NCBI RefSeq assembly: GCF_018603435.1
Contig: NZ_CP075682.1
Coordinates: 1,178,001-1,242,000, forward strand
DNA length: 64,000 nucleotides
DNA from: Chryseobacterium sp. ZHDP1
GTDB taxonomy: Bacteria; Bacteroidota; Bacteroidia; Flavobacteriales; Weeksellaceae
Direction of reading: 5' to 3'
Made by a program: the position numbers and the translations under genes. Numbering within the stretch: the first letter of the stretch is position 1; each line of letters begins with the position of its first letter. The notes beneath the pieces are model-generated. The model was not told where the DNA came from. It worked only from the letters and a program-made list of their open reading frames with translations, and made no database searches. Below, piece after piece: positions 42,511-51,400 of the stretch.

Positions 42511-43995
42511 ATGCAGAACTTTAAATGGCTATTAATTTTATTATCTCAATTAGTATTCTCCCAAATAAAGACTCAGGCATATTCAAAAAAGCAGATCGAC
42601 AGTATTATTTCGGCAACATACAGCAAATCTAACATAAAAAAGGCAGTAAAAGATGCATCTGAAGCCTACAGATTATCGGATGAAATGGGATACGGTTATG
42701 GTAAAATGCGGGCTTTGTACAGTGTGGTGAACATCAATATATACACAGGGAATAATAAAAAAGCCATTGAATATGCCAATCAGCTTGAAAAGATTGCATC
42801 GGAGGAAAACAATTATCTTTTTCAGGTATTTGCATGGGGAACCAAAGCATCAGCGTATGCATATTTAGGGTTCTTCAAAGAAGCAGACAGCTCTTTAAAA
42901 ACAGCAGAATCCTTATCGAAAAATCTCAAGGGAGACGACTTTTATTATGCCATGGGAGATGTTTATAAAAGACACGCAGAAATTGAAGAAATGAGAGGTT
43001 CCGGGCCGGAAATTATTTTAAAATACGATCTTAAAAGCTTTCTTTCCTGCGAAAAAATTAAAAATGTCTACAGGAGAATTACGGTTACTGCTACACAGGC
43101 GTATAATCTGGGCAGTTCCTATTCGGCGGTGGGCAAACCGGACTCGGCACTATATTATTCAAGAAAAGCCTATTCGCTTTCTCTTAAGGCAAAAAATCCC
43201 AATGATATTGCGTTTGGTTTAATGGGAATTGCAGAAGCTTTTAAAAATGTGAACAAAAATGATAGCGCCCTGTATTATTACAATAAAGCGTTGCCTTTAT
43301 TTTTAAATCTTAAGCAGGATTATCAGCAGCAATATATCTATGAAGATTTATCTTCAATTTACGAAAATCTCGGTGAAAGTAAAACTTCGTTATATTACAC
43401 GAAAAAAGCGAAAGATCTTGCGTATGCGTTGAGCAAAAAAGAGAAAGGAGACATCAACGGAACTTACGAATACTTATTGGAAGATAACAACAGAAAGAAA
43501 AAAAATCAGTTTTACTACATATTAATCCTGTTTTTCTCAGCCTTTGTAGTGATATTGTTTTTTGCAGGGAGGATATTTAAAAAGTATCATACCGAAAGAA
43601 AACAAAAAGAAGAAACCAGCCAGTATATTACAGAAAAGGAAGAACAGATTTCTCAACTTCAGGACAGAATTAACGATATTTCCAAAGAAGTGCTGGAGCT
43701 GGCTCAAAACAATGATCCTTCATTTTTAGTAAGGTTTAAAGACGCTTATCCGAAATTCAGCAATACCATTGAAAAGACTTTTCCTGAAATCAATAAGAAT
43801 GATTTTAAACTGTGTGCTTTTCTTAAATTAAATTTTTCCAATAAAGATATTGCAACTTATACTCATGTAAATGTAAGTACTGTCGAAATAAGGAAAAACA
43901 GATTCAGAAAAAAATATAATCTGCCTCCGAACTCAGATATTCTTTCCTTTTTAGAAAACGATCATCAGCCTTCAGAAGATTCTCCGACTTTATAA
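42511..43995 (+). CDS. TPR sensor with transmembrane segment and C-terminal HTH
   Basis: The 494-residue protein has a signal peptide ending FS before Gln19. Periplasmic TPR units (about 50-320) include YSRKAYSLSLKAKNPNDIAFG and SALYYYNKALPLFLNL. One transmembrane helix lies at about 332-350 (FYYILILFFSAFVVILFF), then a coiled coil (about 355-400) and a LuxR-like HTH near 440-475 (FSNKDIATYTHVNVSTVEIR). The design is a one-protein transmembrane regulator, common in Bacteroidota. It is placed to control the surface-protein genes; this is inference. Confidence 0.85.
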   Translation: MQNFKWLLILLSQLVFSQIKTQAYSKKQIDSIISATYSKSNIKKAVKDASEAYRLSDEMGYGYGKMRALYSVVNINIYTGNNKKAIEYANQLEKIASEENNYLFQVFAWGTKASAYAYLGFFKEADSSLKTAESLSKNLKGDDFYYAMGDVYKRHAEIEEMRGSGPEIILKYDLKSFLSCEKIKNVYRRITVTATQAYNLGSSYSAVGKPDSALYYSRKAYSLSLKAKNPNDIAFGLMGIAEAFKNVNKNDSALYYYNKALPLFLNLKQDYQQQYIYEDLSSIYENLGESKTSLYYTKKAKDLAYALSKKEKGDINGTYEYLLEDNNRKKKNQFYYILILFFSAFVVILFFAGRIFKKYHTERKQKEETSQYITEKEEQISQLQDRINDISKEVLELAQNNDPSFLVRFKDAYPKFSNTIEKTFPEINKNDFKLCAFLKLNFSNKDIATYTHVNVSTVEIRKNRFRKKYNLPPNSDILSFLENDHQPSEDSPTL

Positions 43996-44276
43996 ATAAC
44001 AATAAAACTATACAAGAATAATAGAATAGGTAAGATTTTTATATTTGAGTTAATTATGAAATGAGTTTAAACAACTTTTAAATTTAATACAATAGGCATC
44101 ATCTGTTATTTAAAAGAACACTGTAAGGCATAAGCAGAACACTAACCGTTTCCGGACTTATTTCTCAGAAAAATGATTGATTTTTTTCATTGTTGTTTGT
44201 AAATTAATTTAAACAAATGTTTAATTTGGAACAGTTTTTGTCTTTAAAGAATTTATAAAAAATAAATACAAAATTT

Positions 44277-44762
44277 ATGAAATTTTCAAAAACACTTATT
44301 TCGGGATTAATGATGTTTGCAGCAGTGAATGCATTCGCGCAAAAGAAAACAGAAAAGTTTGAAAAATTGCAGATTGAAATGTTCCCAAAAGCAAAAGAAG
44401 GTTTTAAGCAGGTGTATGTACAGCTTCCGGTTGCTAAGAATGAAAATGACCTTAAAGTGGAATTTTTTGTAGGAGCAGAAAAAATGCTCGACTGTAACAG
44501 ACATTTTTTAATCGGGAAAGTGAATACACAGGATCTTCAGGGATGGGGGTACAATTATTATGAAGTAGAATCGAAAGGAGAAACTGCCGGAACTCTAATG
44601 GCTTGTCCGGATAAAAAAATGACAAAACAGTTTGTGTATATTCAGCCGGAAACCGTAAGATACAACAGCAAATTACCATTGGTTTTCTATGTTCCGAAAG
44701 ATATGGAAGTACGATACAGAATTCTTCGTCCCGATGCGATGAAGAAAGCTGTTCAGAGATAA
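44277..44762 (+). CDS. eco: ecotin, periplasmic serine protease inhibitor
   Basis: The 161-residue exported protein has a signal peptide ending NAFA before Gln22. It follows ecotin: MFPKAKEGFKQVYVQLP, VEFFVGAEKMLDCNRHFL, LQGWGYNYYEVESK and RYNSKLPLVFYVP. The reactive loop is GTLMACP, which aligns P1 with Leu107 where E. coli has Met. Cys73 and Cys110 match the disulfide. It blocks trypsin-like and elastase-like proteases outside the membrane. The gene is alone and has a terminator. Confidence 0.95.
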   Translation: MKFSKTLISGLMMFAAVNAFAQKKTEKFEKLQIEMFPKAKEGFKQVYVQLPVAKNENDLKVEFFVGAEKMLDCNRHFLIGKVNTQDLQGWGYNYYEVESKGETAGTLMACPDKKMTKQFVYIQPETVRYNSKLPLVFYVPKDMEVRYRILRPDAMKKAVQR

Positions 44763-44782
44763 ATTAACTTAATTTAAATATG

Positions 44783-44810
44783 AATTCCCTGCTATTTGCG
44801 GGGAATTTTT
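44783..44810 (+). terminator. intrinsic terminator of eco
   Basis: AATTCCCTGC pairs with GCGGGGAATT (one G-T pair) around TATTT and is followed by T. Confidence 0.85.
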
Positions 44811-44812
44811 GT

Positions 44813-46123
44813 TTAGGCTTGCCATCTATGTCCGATTCTCACAATCCAGCCTTCAGGAATTTTGATAAAAATATAGGTTTCACCAATTATTAAGCCATCA
44901 AAAGTTAAAATATAAGTATCTTTTTGATCATCACATTTGAAAATTTTACTGTAATTACAATAATTAATACCATAATTATATTTTAAATAATTAGAATACT
45001 CCTTAGAAGTCAGAAATATGGTTTTCTCTCCGTATGTATCCATTCTTCTGATGTTTTCATCATCTGTAACGATAACTTTAAATTCTAATAAATCCAAAAA
45101 ACTTCTTTCTCGTGGTTTAAATTCAGATTTCTGCTTTTCTACCTGAGTTTGTATATCCTCATGTACCGTTTTTAAATCGGTGGTAAATTCATCCATTTGT
45201 ACTGTAGAATTATTTGTCAGCAATGGATAATCTCCGAATCTTAATATCTCTGCAAGTCTTGTAAAATCGTTGTTAAGATTTTTATATCGGGGATTTTCGT
45301 CGTCAAAATCCATAGTGCCATCTTTATCTGTGTCAGCTGATAAAGGATTGGTAAAATAGACAAATTTTTCTTCAAGATCGTTAATGCCATCAGAATCTTT
45401 AATAATTTCCTTTAAATTTAAAGTTATTAAAGCATTGTTTTTAATGGTTTCGTACGTCGGAATGGGATTTGATGGAAACAAAGGCTCTTTAATCATTCTC
45501 ACAATATCTGCTTCAATCTGTATGTTGTTTTTATCTTTCCATAATGGATACTTAGAATTTGTTTTGAATAAATAATTAGCATTTTTCTCCAAACCTGTAT
45601 AATAGTTTTTCCAGCTTTTCCCTTCATCATAAGAAATTCTAAGATAATATTTGGGATGATAAAAATTACGGGTATGATATAATATAGCTATAGCATCATG
45701 GAGTTTACCTGTCTTGATAATTACAGGTTTTGGGATGTCTCCAAATTTTTTTGAATATTCAAGCCTTTCAATAGAGTCCCGAATTTTATAAGAAACATAA
45801 GCTGTATCAGGAACGATTTTGCTTATCTCATTACTGATTTTAAGCTCCAAAGAATCGACAATATCCTGCGATTTTGAATATTTTTTTAAATATTGAACTG
45901 AAATGTAATCATACTTAGTCTTCAATGCTTCTTTTTTGGAAATCGCCTTAAACTCATGTTTTGCATAAAAATCGCTGATGCTGTCTTCGGATTTTTTTAA
46001 AAGATCACATTTGCATAATTCCATTTCCTGTGCATTGTAAAAAGAACAAATGAAAAGCAATAAAAAAGCAACAGAATTTTTCAAAATTATAGTTTTACTC
46101 TGGTTAACGGTTTCTCTAAACAT
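44813..46123 (-). CDS. exported protein with TSP3-type calcium repeats
   Basis: The 436-residue protein has an N-terminal hydrophobic segment (SVAFLLLFICSFYNA, then Gln), although the first 16 residues are long for a signal; an inner start is possible but no Met fits. A helical Lys/Ser region follows (about 35-140), then an exo-glycosidase-like strand pattern (YYLRISYDEGKSWKNYYTG), and the calcium-binding DSDGINDLEE and DTDKDGTMDFDDENP at about 255-285. The C-terminal domain of about 110 residues, ending PEGWIVRIGHRWQA, is unrecognised. Probably periplasmic or surface; function unknown. Confidence 0.72.
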   Translation of the reverse strand: MFRETVNQSKTIILKNSVAFLLLFICSFYNAQEMELCKCDLLKKSEDSISDFYAKHEFKAISKKEALKTKYDYISVQYLKKYSKSQDIVDSLELKISNEISKIVPDTAYVSYKIRDSIERLEYSKKFGDIPKPVIIKTGKLHDAIAILYHTRNFYHPKYYLRISYDEGKSWKNYYTGLEKNANYLFKTNSKYPLWKDKNNIQIEADIVRMIKEPLFPSNPIPTYETIKNNALITLNLKEIIKDSDGINDLEEKFVYFTNPLSADTDKDGTMDFDDENPRYKNLNNDFTRLAEILRFGDYPLLTNNSTVQMDEFTTDLKTVHEDIQTQVEKQKSEFKPRERSFLDLLEFKVIVTDDENIRRMDTYGEKTIFLTSKEYSNYLKYNYGINYCNYSKIFKCDDQKDTYILTFDGLIIGETYIFIKIPEGWIVRIGHRWQA

Positions 46124-46287
46124 TTATTATCACCAATTCTGAATATCACTCTTAATTTTTAAATTAGAAAGAAAACTCTGATCACAACTCCTTATCCTAA
46201 GATTAAATTTTATTCGATTAATAATATGATTTATAATGGATTGCATTCTTTTTATTAAATGATAAAAAAAGGATGAAAAAAAACTGA

Positions 46288-46295
46288 TATATTTG
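46288..46295 (+). promoter_or_regulatory. -7 promoter element for the DUF1569 operon
   Basis: TATATTTG matches TAnnTTTG, 18 bases before the ATG at 46314. No -33 TTG is clear. Confidence 0.5.
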
Positions 46296-46313
46296 TTTTT
46301 TAACAATTAAACT

Positions 46314-46769
46314 ATGGAAAACGTTTTTGATGCAAAAGCTGCTCAAAATTACATTGATAGGATTAATAATCTTACGCCGGAAACCAAAGGCTTGTGGGGG
46401 AAAATGTCTGTAGATCAGATGTTGGCGCATTGTAATGTGTCTTACGAAATGGTTTACGAACCGGAAAAGCATAAAAAGCCGGGAGCTATTGCAAAATTCA
46501 TCCTTAAATCTTTTGTAAAATCTAAAGTTGTCGGTGAAAAAGCATATCCGCAGAACGGACCCACTGCGCCTCAGTTTATTATTTCGGATCATAAAAACTT
46601 TGAAGAAGAGAAAAAAAGACTCATCGGTTTTATCCAGAAAACACAGCAATTGGGAGCTTCTGCTTTTGACGGTAAAGAATCTTTTTCTTTCGGGAAACTG
46701 AAAGCACAGGAATGGAACAATATGTTTGCAAAACATCTGAATCACCATCTGGCACAATTCGGAGTTTAA
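46314..46769 (+). CDS. DUF1569 (DinB-like) protein
   Basis: The 151-residue protein matches DUF1569, a DinB/YfiT-related four-helix family. It has LWGKMSVDQMLAHCNVSYEMVY with the metal His near residue 41, and KLKAQEWNNMFAKHLNHHLAQFG with the C-terminal His residues. A role as a thiol transferase has been suggested for the wider superfamily. It is the first gene of a four-gene operon. Confidence 0.87.
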   Translation: MENVFDAKAAQNYIDRINNLTPETKGLWGKMSVDQMLAHCNVSYEMVYEPEKHKKPGAIAKFILKSFVKSKVVGEKAYPQNGPTAPQFIISDHKNFEEEKKRLIGFIQKTQQLGASAFDGKESFSFGKLKAQEWNNMFAKHLNHHLAQFGV

Positions 46770-46785
46770 AAAAACTAAAAACAAT

Positions 46786-47256
46786 ATGAAAAAACTTTTA
46801 TTACTTTTTGTACTTCTTTCCAATTTTATCTTTGCACAGATGCCCGATATTTCCAATGTCTGGCTCAATAACAGCAAAGCGTACACAGGAACCATCGGAA
46901 ATAAGAATCAGGAAATCAAACTGAAAATCAATATTTCTGAGCAGAACAAGAAAAACGATCAGGAATATTTTGTTTCGGGATATACTCTCGTTGATAAAAC
47001 TTATGCTAAATTCGAAGGCAAATTCATCATTACCAAATATAAGGATGCTAAAAAAAGAGGAACCGTTTTCGGAGAATATGAACTGGCAGAAGAAAACAAA
47101 GGAAAGCATTCCGGCATTTTAAAAGGAAAATTTATTTATACTTTTAAATGGAATAAAGACACTGAAAAAGTGGAATCCCAGTATATTGAACTCATTGGCG
47201 ACTGGAAAAGCTATGACGGAACGCTTGATCTCAAAACAAAAATGAACAATCAGTAA
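46786..47256 (+). CDS. small secreted protein
   Basis: The 156-residue protein has a signal peptide ending FIFA before Gln19. The mature part is beta-rich and basic (NSKAYTGTIGNKNQEIKLKI, KRGTVFGEYELAEE, ELIGDWKSYDG), like lipocalin-type or META-like periplasmic proteins, but no family is clear. It lies 16 bases after the DUF1569 gene. Confidence 0.7.
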   Translation: MKKLLLLFVLLSNFIFAQMPDISNVWLNNSKAYTGTIGNKNQEIKLKINISEQNKKNDQEYFVSGYTLVDKTYAKFEGKFIITKYKDAKKRGTVFGEYELAEENKGKHSGILKGKFIYTFKWNKDTEKVESQYIELIGDWKSYDGTLDLKTKMNNQ

Positions 47257-47261
47257 TCACT

Positions 47262-47666
47262 ATGTTAAGAAGAATTTTAGCGGTAATCGCAGGAATGATC
47301 TCCGGATCCATTGGAGTCTGGCTGATGGAAAGACTCGGTCATGCGCTGTATCCGTTTCCTTCAGGTTTAAGACCGGATGATATTGAAGGATTCAGAGCGT
47401 ATGTGGAAAATTTGCCTTTTATGGGGAAATTTATCGTGATTCTCGGTTACGCTTTGGGAGCTTTGCTCGCGGGATTTATTTCCACCAAAGTTGCCAACAA
47501 CGGAAAACCGACATCAGCAATCATCTGTGGAGTTATTTTTACTTTTTTTACCATTTACAATATGGTAATGCTTCCGACTCCTTTCTGGTTCTGGGTTTTG
47601 GGAATTGCAGTATGGGGATTGGTTTTGGCAGGATATAAATTGGCATTAAACAATAAACAAGCATGA
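47262..47666 (+). CDS. small four-helix membrane protein
   Basis: The 134-residue protein has four hydrophobic segments, at about residues 4-22, 55-75, 85-105 and 110-128. LAVIAGMISGSIGVWLMERL and GKFIVILGYALGALLAGF are typical of small conserved Bacteroidota membrane proteins. No motif tells its job. It starts six bases after the preceding stop and overlaps the next gene by four bases (ATGA), so coupling is likely. Confidence 0.75.
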   Translation: MLRRILAVIAGMISGSIGVWLMERLGHALYPFPSGLRPDDIEGFRAYVENLPFMGKFIVILGYALGALLAGFISTKVANNGKPTSAIICGVIFTFFTIYNMVMLPTPFWFWVLGIAVWGLVLAGYKLALNNKQA

Positions 47667-48034
47667 ATTTAGGCGCTTTTTCAATCAGTCTCAGTGTAAA
47701 AGATCTTCAGAAGTCTAAGGATTTTTACGAAAAATTAGGATTCAGCCAGATGGCTGGAAATCTCGATCACAACTATCTTATCATGAAAAACGGAGATCAT
47801 ATCATTGGTCTTTTTCAGGCAATGTTCGATGGGAATATGCTTACTTTCAATCCGGGTTGGGATCAGAATGCACAGAATCTTGAATCTTTCGATGATGTTC
47901 GGGAAATACAGAAAAAATTAAAAGAACAGGGTTTGGAATTACAGAAGGAAGCCGATGAAAACACTTCCGGTCCTGAACATATTTACCTGAAAGATCCCGA
48001 CGGAAATATGATCCTGATCGATCAGCACAGATAA
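47663..48034 (+). CDS. VOC-family protein
   Basis: The 123-residue protein has the VOC fold: FSISLSVKDLQKSKDFYEKLGF, then YLIMKNGDHIIGLFQ, and in the second half GPEHIYLKDPDGNMILIDQH with the usual metal-site acid/His pattern. It is glyoxalase-like with an unknown substrate. Its start overlaps the preceding stop by four bases; it ends the operon. Confidence 0.87.
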   Translation: MNLGAFSISLSVKDLQKSKDFYEKLGFSQMAGNLDHNYLIMKNGDHIIGLFQAMFDGNMLTFNPGWDQNAQNLESFDDVREIQKKLKEQGLELQKEADENTSGPEHIYLKDPDGNMILIDQHR

Positions 48035-48375
48035 GGTTTTATTCTTTTTAATACTATCACAAAAGAGCAGAATCAAAGGTTTCTTAATAACTAAAATGTT
48101 CTTTTTATCAGGTTTAAAAATCATTTTAAACTCTTATGTGATAAAAAGTTCAAACGGAATTATTATTTAATAAGTTTGTTTAAACTCATTTTAAATTTAA
48201 CCGCAAAAGAGACAAAAGACTTTATCGAATTTAAAGTATTTCAAAAGTCTGCAAAGAGAAAAAATCTTTGATTTTTTAACTTACGTACTCTTTTTTCCAT
48301 TTAACTATTAAACTTAAAAAACTAAAGCTTAGACAAGTTAAAAATTAAAACTAAACTATAAAAAAAGACACATCT
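48035..48375. other. intergenic region with degenerate repeat-like sequence
   Basis: About 340 bases without a gene. GTTTAAACTC followed by TTTAACCGCAAAAG (48174-48206) resembles a stretch after the adenine deaminase gene at 63853. I find no confident promoter. Confidence 0.5.
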
Positions 48376-48825
48376 ATGGCAACAGTAAATGTTTACTTAA
48401 CTTTTAACGGAAATTGCAGACAAGCATTTGATTTTTACAAATCTGTTTTCGGCGGAGAATTTCCTTACATCGGAACATTCGGGGAAATGCCTCCGATGGA
48501 AGGTCAGGAAACGAAAGAAGAAGACAGAGACAAAATCATGCACGTTTCGCTTCCGATTTCTAAAGAAACGATTTTAATGGGAAGTGATGCAGGCTGCGAT
48601 CATGCCGCTCATCTGGTGATGGGAAACAACTTTTCAATTTCCATTAATGCAGAATCCAGAGAAGAAGCGGACAAATTATTCGCTGGACTTTCTGAAGGCG
48701 GAAATGTAACGATGCCGATGTCCGATACATTTTGGGGAGCCTATTTCGGAATGTTTGCCGATCAATTTGGGATCAACTGGATGGTAAATTATGACGATCC
48801 TGCAAAAATGAAGCAACATCCTTAA
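48376..48825 (+). CDS. PhnB-like VOC-family protein
   Basis: The 149-residue protein belongs to the PhnB/3-demethylubiquinone methyltransferase-like VOC group: VNVYLTFNGNCRQAFDFYKSVFG at the start, KIMHVSLPISKETILMGSDA in the middle, then GNNFSISINAESREEADKLF and WGAYFGMFADQFGINWMVN. These are small dimeric proteins of unknown substrate. It is alone, with a terminator. Confidence 0.9.
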   Translation: MATVNVYLTFNGNCRQAFDFYKSVFGGEFPYIGTFGEMPPMEGQETKEEDRDKIMHVSLPISKETILMGSDAGCDHAAHLVMGNNFSISINAESREEADKLFAGLSEGGNVTMPMSDTFWGAYFGMFADQFGINWMVNYDDPAKMKQHP

Positions 48826-48840
48826 TATTTAATGTATTTT

Positions 48841-48869
48841 AAAACTGACAAATTCTGTCAGTTTTTTTT
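48841..48869 (+). terminator. intrinsic terminator
   Basis: AAAACTGACA pairs with TGTCAGTTTT around AATTC and is followed by more T. Confidence 0.9.
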
Positions 48870-48986
48870 GTCCTGTTCGTAAGCAGCACAACTTTTACAG
48901 GCTCATTATAAACTATTGACGCTTATTCCATCTTAAATAAAAGCCTTTTGTGTTCAAATAAAATATAAGCGGCTTACAATATGCAG

Positions 48987-49018
48987 TTTGTTATTATTGA
49001 TTTAAAATATTAAATTTG
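48987..49018 (+). promoter_or_regulatory. full Bacteroidota promoter for the DUF2490 gene
   Basis: TTTG at 48987-48990 and TAAATTTG at 49011-49018 are 20 bases apart. The ATG lies 32 bases downstream. Confidence 0.7.
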
Positions 49019-49050
49019 TTAAAAACGATAGATAATAGTAATAAAACTAC

Positions 49051-49728
49051 ATGAGGAATATTTTAAAAAAAGCTGTTTTAGGAATTTTTACATTGGGAGC
49101 AATTTTTTCACAGGCTCAGAAAAGCGATTTGGGAGCCTGGTATATGTATTTCGGGAATAACAAAATCAGCAAAAAACTGAACTTTCACAACGAAATCCAG
49201 TACAGAAATTTTGACGGAATAGGAGATTTGGAGCAACTGTTAATCCGCACCGGAATTGGCTACGATCTCTCAGAAAACAATAACAATGTTTTGTTGGGTT
49301 ACGGTTTTATTCTAAGTCAGCCTTACGTGAAAGGAGAGAAAACAGAAAATATAGAGCACCGGATTTTCCAGCAATATATTACAAAACAGAAATTCGGACG
49401 TTTTAACATTCAGCATCGTTATCGTCTGGAAGAACGTTTTCTGGAAGAAGATTTCAGGATGAGGTTCCGTTATTTTTTAGGATTTAATATTCCGATCAAT
49501 AACAAGGAAATGCTGCCCAAAACATTCTACGCATCGGCTTACAATGAAATTTTTCTACATCTCGACAGTCCGGTTTTCGACAGAAACAGAGTTTACGGAG
49601 CTTTGGGATATGTCATTAATAAAAATATGAGAATTGAAGCGGGATACATGAACCAGATTCAGGAAAACAGAAACCGCGGACAGATCCAGATCGGATTTTA
49701 TAATAATATTCCGTTTACTAAAAACTAA
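49051..49728 (+). CDS. DUF2490-family outer-membrane beta-barrel protein
   Basis: The 225-residue exported protein has a signal peptide ending IFSQA or IFS before Gln. The pattern LGAWYMYFGNNKISKKLNFHN, then QYRNF and QLLIRTGIGYDL, is DUF2490. Amphipathic strands and a final aromatic-rich stretch fit a small outer-membrane barrel. Function unknown. It has a strong promoter and stands alone. Confidence 0.87.
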   Translation: MRNILKKAVLGIFTLGAIFSQAQKSDLGAWYMYFGNNKISKKLNFHNEIQYRNFDGIGDLEQLLIRTGIGYDLSENNNNVLLGYGFILSQPYVKGEKTENIEHRIFQQYITKQKFGRFNIQHRYRLEERFLEEDFRMRFRYFLGFNIPINNKEMLPKTFYASAYNEIFLHLDSPVFDRNRVYGALGYVINKNMRIEAGYMNQIQENRNRGQIQIGFYNNIPFTKN

Positions 49729-49923
49729 AAATGAATTATGAGATTAAATACGGTTTATTTTAAAAATTTAAACCAAACTATCCGAGCCTTTCCTGAGTAG
49801 TTTAATCCTATAAACCAGAGTTGTTTGACACGGATTTTATTATATCCTTTTTCTTAATTCTTAGGCTCTCTCCTATTTCTTTCATAAAAATTTCTCAATA
49901 TTATAAGAGGTATTATTTTCAAA

Positions 49924-49957
49924 TAAAAAGCGGCTGCAAAAATTTTGCAGCGCGCTT
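49924..49957 (-). terminator. intrinsic terminator of the LacI-linked sugar operon
   Basis: AAGCG-GCTGCAAAA pairs with TTTTGCAGC-CGCTT around a short loop. On minus it is followed by TTTTTATTTG. It lies 40 bases after the transporter stop. Confidence 0.82.
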
Positions 49958-49996
49958 CCTAACCAAATTATATGAAGATCTATTTTTACATTAATT

Positions 49997-51400
49997 TTAA
50001 TTTTTTGCCACATCCTGTTTTATTAAGAATACACAACTTCCCGCTACAACAAACAGTACTCCGGCTAAAATAATTGCAGAACAGGGATTGTTTCCTAAAA
50101 AGTTGTTAAATACAAAACCAAAGGATAAAGTCTGGATAAGCATCGGAATAACAATCATCATATTAATAACCCCCATATAAACTCCTCTTTTGTTGTGAGG
50201 AATAGATGGAGAAACCATGGAATATGGTAACCCCATCATTGAAGCCCATCCAATTCCCAATGCTACCATAGGAAGCAAAATGAAATATTCATTTTTAATA
50301 AAAGGTAAGGTCATAATGCCTAAACCTGTAAGGAACAAACAAAATATATATGTGTTTTTAGAACCAAATTTTTTAGCAAAAGGAACCAGAAGCAAAGCGG
50401 AAAGCATGGTGACAATATTGTAAGAACCATTCATTAATCCCGTTTGTCCTACAGCAACCTCAACCTGATGAAGTATTCCTTGTGCCCAGCTTAGGTCGGA
50501 AGATATAACAGAGACTCCTTTTTTGGCACTTTCTACTATTGCATTTGCTTTGGTTTCATCAGCTTCAGAAATTCCGTACAGCGAAGATTTCAGCATGGGT
50601 GTAATAAATTGCCAATAGACAAAAAGCGCATACCACTGGAAGAGATAAACCAATGCCAGCTGCCAAAGTACTTTCGGCATTTCTCTTATTGCTACAATGA
50701 TCTCTGTAAAAGGTGTGAAAAATGTACTTTTCTCCTTTGCTATTCTTAATTCTTCAATTTCCTCATCTGTTGGAGGAATTTCAGGTGTCTTATAAACGGA
50801 CCACGCCACAGAAGCAATGGAACAGAAAGAACCCAGAAAGAATGAATAATAAACCCACACCGGAATTCCTCCGTTTGCAGAATTTCCGCCTAAATATTTC
50901 TGAAAAACAAATAAAGAAAGATTCGCAAGCGTAATCCCCGCACCAACGAAAAGACTCTGCATCTGGAAACCAAAAGTCTGCTGATCTTCGGGAAGTTTGT
51001 CTCCGATAAAAGCGCGGTAAGGTTCCATTGCCGTATTATTTGCCGCATCCAGAATCCATAAAAGTCCTGCCGCCATCCAAATCGATGAGCTGAAAGGGAA
51101 TAAAAACAAGGCAATACTGCAGAATATTGCACCCAGCAAAAAAAATGGTTTTCTTCGCCCCCATCTCGGACTCCAGGTCTTATCACTGATGGCTCCGATC
51201 AAAGGCTGGATAAGCAGTCCTGTAATAGGACCGGCAAGATTAAGGATAGGAAGCTGTTCTGCATGGGCTCCTAAAAAAGAATAGATGGGGTTAACCGCAG
51301 TCTGCTGAAGCCCGAAACTGTACTGAATGCCGAAAAATCCGACATTCATATTCCAGATCTGCCAGAAACTCAGGCGCGGAATGATTCTTTTTGCGTTCAT
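49997..51400 (-). CDS. SLC45-type MFS sugar transporter
   Basis: The 467-residue inner-membrane protein has twelve hydrophobic segments. It starts LSFWQIWNMNVGFFGIQYSFG and has the SLC45 signature (GPITGLLIQPLIGAISD and RWGRRKPFFLLG). SLC45 relatives carry sucrose or maltose with protons. It is the last gene of the operon and overlaps the kinase by four bases. It should move the disaccharide or monosaccharide across the inner membrane. Confidence 0.92.
   Translation of the reverse strand: MNAKRIIPRLSFWQIWNMNVGFFGIQYSFGLQQTAVNPIYSFLGAHAEQLPILNLAGPITGLLIQPLIGAISDKTWSPRWGRRKPFFLLGAIFCSIALFLFPFSSSIWMAAGLLWILDAANNTAMEPYRAFIGDKLPEDQQTFGFQMQSLFVGAGITLANLSLFVFQKYLGGNSANGGIPVWVYYSFFLGSFCSIASVAWSVYKTPEIPPTDEEIEELRIAKEKSTFFTPFTEIIVAIREMPKVLWQLALVYLFQWYALFVYWQFITPMLKSSLYGISEADETKANAIVESAKKGVSVISSDLSWAQGILHQVEVAVGQTGLMNGSYNIVTMLSALLLVPFAKKFGSKNTYIFCLFLTGLGIMTLPFIKNEYFILLPMVALGIGWASMMGLPYSMVSPSIPHNKRGVYMGVINMMIVIPMLIQTLSFGFVFNNFLGNNPCSAIILAGVLFVVAGSCVFLIKQDVAKN

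Noticed and set aside
46218..46895. 225-residue minus-strand frame
   Set aside because: It lies opposite the DUF1569 gene, whose plus-strand product has clear family motifs and a promoter.
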